Source: Zanthoxylum bungeanum (Eukaryota; Streptophyta; Magnoliopsida; Sapindales; Rutaceae). From it: a DNA stretch of 64,000 nucleotides. The stretch lies in assembly GCA_019454045.1 (NCBI GenBank), contig SKCR01034816.1, positions 17,874 to 81,873 on the forward strand. The letters are read 5' to 3'. A model generated the notes under the pieces. That model was not told the DNA's origin. It saw only the letters and a list, made by a program, of their open reading frames with translations, and made no database searches. Position numbers and translations under genes: made by a program. How positions within the stretch are numbered: the stretch's first letter is position 1; each line of letters starts with the position of its first letter. This document shows positions 60,551 through 64,000 of this stretch, piece after piece.

Positions 60551-61671
60551 GGGTAAGGGTGCCCTCAGGTCCTACCTTTTAAGTTGCTTCTCGGAAGTGT
60601 GTTATGATGTCGCCGAAAGGATTAAAGCTTTGTTGTTTTGCAATTTCTGCTCACTGTTTCTGGTTCGCTATTTTTTTGCTACTGTTTGCTGTTTTTGGGC
60701 TACAGTTTTTGCTGTTTTTTTGTTGTTGTTTTTGGTGATTTTTGGGACTGTTCTTGGATTTTTTGGGGACTGTTTTTGGGTGATTTTTGGGACTATTTTT
60801 GGACTGTTTTTTGGACTATTTTTTTTGGACTGGTTTTGGGTGTTTTTCGGTGGTTTAGGGGGCAGGTTTACTCTCGGTTGTTTGTTATTTTGTCTCGGCT
60901 GGAGGTGGCTTTTGTGTGTGTTGTTCAGTGAGTCTTCTGTGTGTGTGTTTTGTAATTGTTGTTCACGCCACTGGTTTTTGTTGATTTGTCTCGGTCAGGG
61001 CTGATGGTTGGCTTAGGGTTTTGTTGTTGCTTTCTCTCGGTCAGGGTTGATTTGGTGGGTTTTTTGTTGTTTTTTCTCGGTCAGGGCTGATTTGGTGGGT
61101 TGTTGCCTTTTATTTGTTGGCTTCTTTGCTTGTGTTATTGTCGATTGTCTTCACATTTTTTTTTTGGCTTGGTTTGTTCTTAGGTGTGTTTGATTGATGT
61201 AAGTCTCTAGGGTTTCTCTTGGTGATTTGGTCTTCAATTTATAGTGACAAATGATCTCCTAAGTAAGGAAATAAATCATTCAAATTTGGGAGATATTCCC
61301 TTAAATTATTTAGGGAAAGGATTTTTGTAAATTTGATAAGAATGATATTTTAAATCGTGTTAAATTGGAAGGTGATTTGAGGGATTTTGACATGTGTTTT
61401 GCATGGTATTTCTATTTGGGAAGGCTTGGGCATGTGGGCTTTTTGTGGTGGGCCATGGGCGTGTTATAGGTGTTTGGGGCTTGTTCGAGGCTAAAGTTTG
61501 AAACAGCGGTTGAGCAAATACGAGGCGGGCTAGTGAGTCTGAATCCGATAAAGGGTTAATTTTTGGAGGTTTTTCCTTCTGGCATTCGTTTCCCGTGATT
61601 CCCGTAACTTTTCAGGTAGTGCCTCTATACGAGGCTCATCATCGGGCTTATGAAAAAATACAGTGCCTACA
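60551..61671 (-). mobile_element. 3' LTR of minus-strand Tat-like element (left end unclear)
   Basis: On the minus strand it starts TGTAGGCACTGTATTTTTTC at 61671, then CCCGATGATGAGCCTCGTAT, mirroring 58353. A TATA-like CTATAAATTG is at about 61236-61245. It contains a G/T-rich low-complexity tract (60640-60860) and three to four copies of a TCTCGGTCAGGGCTGATTTG unit (60890-61100). Confidence 0.65.
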
Positions 61672-61688
61672 GTCGCCCGCACTTTGAT
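61672..61688 (-). other. polypurine tract of minus-strand Tat-like element
   Basis: The minus strand reads TATCAAAGTGCGGGCGAC and then TGTAGG, the counterpart of 58336-58352. Confidence 0.7.
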
Positions 61689-61829
61689 AGGGCTTGTGCA
61701 GTGTGCGACAGTGACAACCCTATCAAAGTCATGCATGTATTTTTACTTACCTGGTTCTTCAGCCGTTGTCGGGCTTACCTGTTGTTTTGCTGCTTTTGTG
61801 AGATGCTTCGATCTCTAGGTTTCATCCAT

Positions 61830-62560
61830 GTGAGATGTTTTGATCTCTATGATTCATTACCGAACTAAGTTGATTTGATGGCGAGGTGCTGCGACCCCTA
61901 GAGTTCATCCCTGTGAGATGCTTCGATCTCTAGGATTCATTACCGAACTGAGCTGATATGATGGTGAGGTGCTTCGACCCCTGGGCTTCATTCCTGAACC
62001 ACCGAGTGTGATTTATTCCCAAACTGAGTTGAGTTGATGGCGAGGCACTTTGAACCCTGGGTTTTGTTCACGAATCACCGAGTGTGAGATGCTCCGATCT
62101 CTGGGATTCATTCCCGAACTGAGTTGACTTGATGGCGAGGTACTTCGACCCCTGGGATTCATTCCCAAACTTGTTGATAATGTGGACCTCGACCCTGGGA
62201 TTCATTCCCAAAACTACTGATAATGTGGGCTTCGACCCTGGGATCCATTCCCAAAACTGCTGATAATGTGGGCCTCGACTCTGGGATTCATTCCCAAAAC
62301 TGTTGATAATGTGGTCCTCGACCCTGGGATTCATTCCCAAAACTGCTGATAATGTCGGCCTCGACCCTGGGATTCATTCCTGAAACTGTTGATACTGTGG
62401 GCCTCGACCCTGGGATTCATTCCCAAAACTGCTGATAATTTGGGCCTCGACCCTGGGATTCTTTCCTGAAATTGTTGATAATATGAGCCTCGATCCTGGG
62501 ATTCATTCCCAAAACTATCAACCTGATGGTGGTGAGGCACTTCGCCCCCTGATTCATCAT
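61830..62560 (-). repeat. 43-bp minisatellite, inverted copy
   Basis: From 62150 to 62515 the plus strand repeats CTCGACCCTGGGATTCATTC with period about 43 bp, the reverse complement of the 56395-57625 unit (about nine copies). From 61830 to 62150 longer derived units alternate ATGCTTCGATCTCTAGG and GATGGCGAGGTGCTTCGACC. Confidence 0.9.
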
Positions 62561-62569
62561 CATTCTCAG

Positions 62570-62990
62570 AGTGCCATTCCCGGCTTACTCGTCCTCATTC
62601 CCAAGGTTGTTCTCTATTCTCATAATGACATTCTCTGCTTGCTCGTCCTCATTCCTGAGGAGTTGCTTGTCCTCATTCCCGAGGTTGTTCTCCATTCCCG
62701 GAGTGCCATTCTTGGCTTGCTCATCCTCATTCCCGAGGAGTTGCTGGTCCTCATTCCCGAGGTTGTTCTCCATTCTCGTAGTGCCATTCCCGGCTTGCTC
62801 GTCCTCATTCCCGAGGAGTTGCTCGTCCTCATTCCTGAGGTTGTTCTTTATTCCTGGAGTGCCATTCCCGGCTTGCTCGTCCTCATTCCCGAGGAGTTGC
62901 TTGTCCTCATTCCCGAGGTTGTTCTCCATTCCCGGTGTGCCATTCCCGACTTGCTCGTCCTCATTCCCGAGGAGTTGCTTGTCTTCACCG
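62570..62990 (-). repeat. 78-bp minisatellite, five units
   Basis: The plus strand repeats CTCATTCCCGAGGAGTTGCT, CTCATTCCCGAGGTTGTTCT and GTGCCATTCCCGGCTTGCTC with a period of 78 bp (starts near 62651, 62730, 62807, 62885, 62963). As 78 is divisible by three, all frames stay open and long spurious ORFs appear on both strands. Confidence 0.92.
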
Positions 62991-63259
62991 CTTTTTCTTT
63001 TTCTTCAAAGCCTGCGAACACGAAACAAGAAAATATGTGTATGCGACGTGTTGCATGGATGCATTCCCTATTGCGATGGGTTTTCTTTGTCCTATTGGCT
63101 TGATGTTATCCTTGGTTAGGCCTTCCTCGCGCTAGAGGGTGCCATTTGCCTATAGAAGTCTTTGGTTGCCCCATGGGCCTGCTTATAGTTTCCTTCTACC
63201 GATTCTCCTTCGGTGATTACTCAGTTTTCTTTGGCCTCATGACTCAAGGTCCACTTGTG
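62991..63259 (-). other. spacer between array and integrase remnant
   Basis: About 0.27 kb with no counterpart in the plus-strand copy and no recognised feature. Confidence 0.4.
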
Positions 63260-64000
63260 TCCCTTATCCGTGGGGTTGTAGACTGGTCGCCCCGAGACCT
63301 GGCTCAGCTTTTTTCTTTTTTCTACCTGCACTGAGTCAGGGTGGATTATGCCTTTTTGAAAGTGGCCCCATCTTTTTGGGATCATGTCTTCCGATTCTCA
63401 GGTTTCTAAATGTGCATTCTCCCTGAAATTGGACTTTATTGTCTGTCACTATGTGACGTGGCATTCCGTATCGACATACTACATTACGGGCTATGAAATA
63501 GTCTCAATAGTTACACATATTATTGTCCTCAAAGAATGCCCAGTAATGAAACCAGAGAACCTTCAAAACACTCAATGCAACTAAAATCCAAGTCTTTAAA
63601 TAAATCATCTAAGCTGAACTCACAGTTTGTATGTGAAAAGGTTCATTTACAGCTTGGTTCCCAGGTAAGCCAACTCAATGATTTCGTTTCAAAAATTGGG
63701 ATCGATGGGTCAAACCAACCTAGATATCTCAATTATGCTCTGCAATTGCTTTTTCTATGCTCAATATGGTATGCTTTTCTTTTTTCTTTTGTCTCTCTTT
63801 TTTCTTTTCTTTTGTCTCTTTTTTTAACACACCTATCATTTAAGGTAGCATTTCTCCTCATGGTGGTCCTAACACTCGCCCATGGGTAGCTTCACGCTTA
63901 TCGGTTATAGGTGGTTTAAATTTTTTCTTTAAAGACTTTTCTTTTATTTTCAACCATGCCACACATCATAACACAAGCAAATCGGGATAGACATATAAAC
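63260..64000 (-). pseudogene. Tat/Ogre-like integrase remnant (minus-strand element)
   Basis: On the minus strand YFIARNVVCRYGMPRHIVTDNK is readable at about 63425-63510, the gypsy integrase core around its second catalytic Asp. Further segments (63520-63680) parallel 56075-56230. Beyond 63680 no motif is clear. The element continues past the window end. Stops interrupt the frame. Confidence 0.7.

Noticed and set aside
60597..61004. 135-codon frame rich in F, W, G, L resembling a membrane protein
   Set aside because: Arises from a low-complexity G/T tract (TTTTTGGGACTG repeats) within an LTR; it lacks codon structure and any family motif.
62483..63119. Open frames of 182-206 codons rich in L, V, P, S
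   Set aside because: They follow the 78-bp repeat whose length is a multiple of three; equally long frames occur on the opposite strand. No gene.

Overview
This is plant nuclear DNA, from an angiosperm and almost certainly a eudicot. It shows intron-containing genes with GT-AG junctions and a dense set of nested LTR retrotransposons. Two host genes look intact. One is a 2-oxoglutarate/Fe(II) dioxygenase of the DMR6-like (DLO) group (9212-11817, +). The other is a caffeate-type O-methyltransferase relative (39308-40614, -) whose sequence closely resembles, from memory, the anthranilate N-methyltransferase of Ruta. That resemblance makes Rutaceae, or at least Sapindales, the best guess for the source; this is inference. 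No RNA gene, CRISPR array or prokaryotic system was seen.

Layout. 1-8407: a decayed Ty1/copia element on the minus strand (its 3' LTR lies left of the window) with a 5' LTR whose end is tandemly duplicated. 8413-8930: poly-G tract and LTR fragment of a Ty3/gypsy element. 9168-11817: the DLO gene, with a tRNA-type SINE and a hAT MITE (8-bp TSD) inside intron 2. About 12240-24846: an old copia element (minus), split in its reverse-transcriptase YVDD motif by an 8.1-kb Athila-like LTR element (14231-22358, TSD CATAT). That inner element carries an intronless, frameshifted copy of a cytokinin-activating LOG gene. 24847-about 37390: gypsy (Tekay-like) remnants. The LTR of the first holds a series of covarying hairpin repeats, and a complete but decayed 9.2-kb copia element (25743-34988, TSD GTTAC) sits in the loop of one of them. 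37390-38620: end of a CACTA transposon with transposase exons. 39308-40715: the methyltransferase gene with its TATA box, and a foldback MITE just upstream of it (40897-41237). 41570-47544: a gag-only, pol-less copia element in a tandem LTR arrangement. 48516-50922: solo LTR of the same family as the 25.7-35.0 kb element. 51205-55835: 5' half of an Angela-like copia element on the plus strand. 55836-64000: two Tat/Ogre-like gypsy 3' ends facing each other tail to tail, each with an integrase remnant, minisatellite arrays and an LTR.

The region has grown by insertion upon insertion. From the break points the order is: old copia, then the Athila-like element (into RT) and the Tekay-like element (into the gag zinc knuckle), then the TSD-flanked copia into the Tekay-like LTR. 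The most notable items are the LOG gene carried by a retrotransposon, the covarying hairpin repeats, the methyltransferase with replaced catalytic positions, and the opposed minisatellite-bearing Tat ends.
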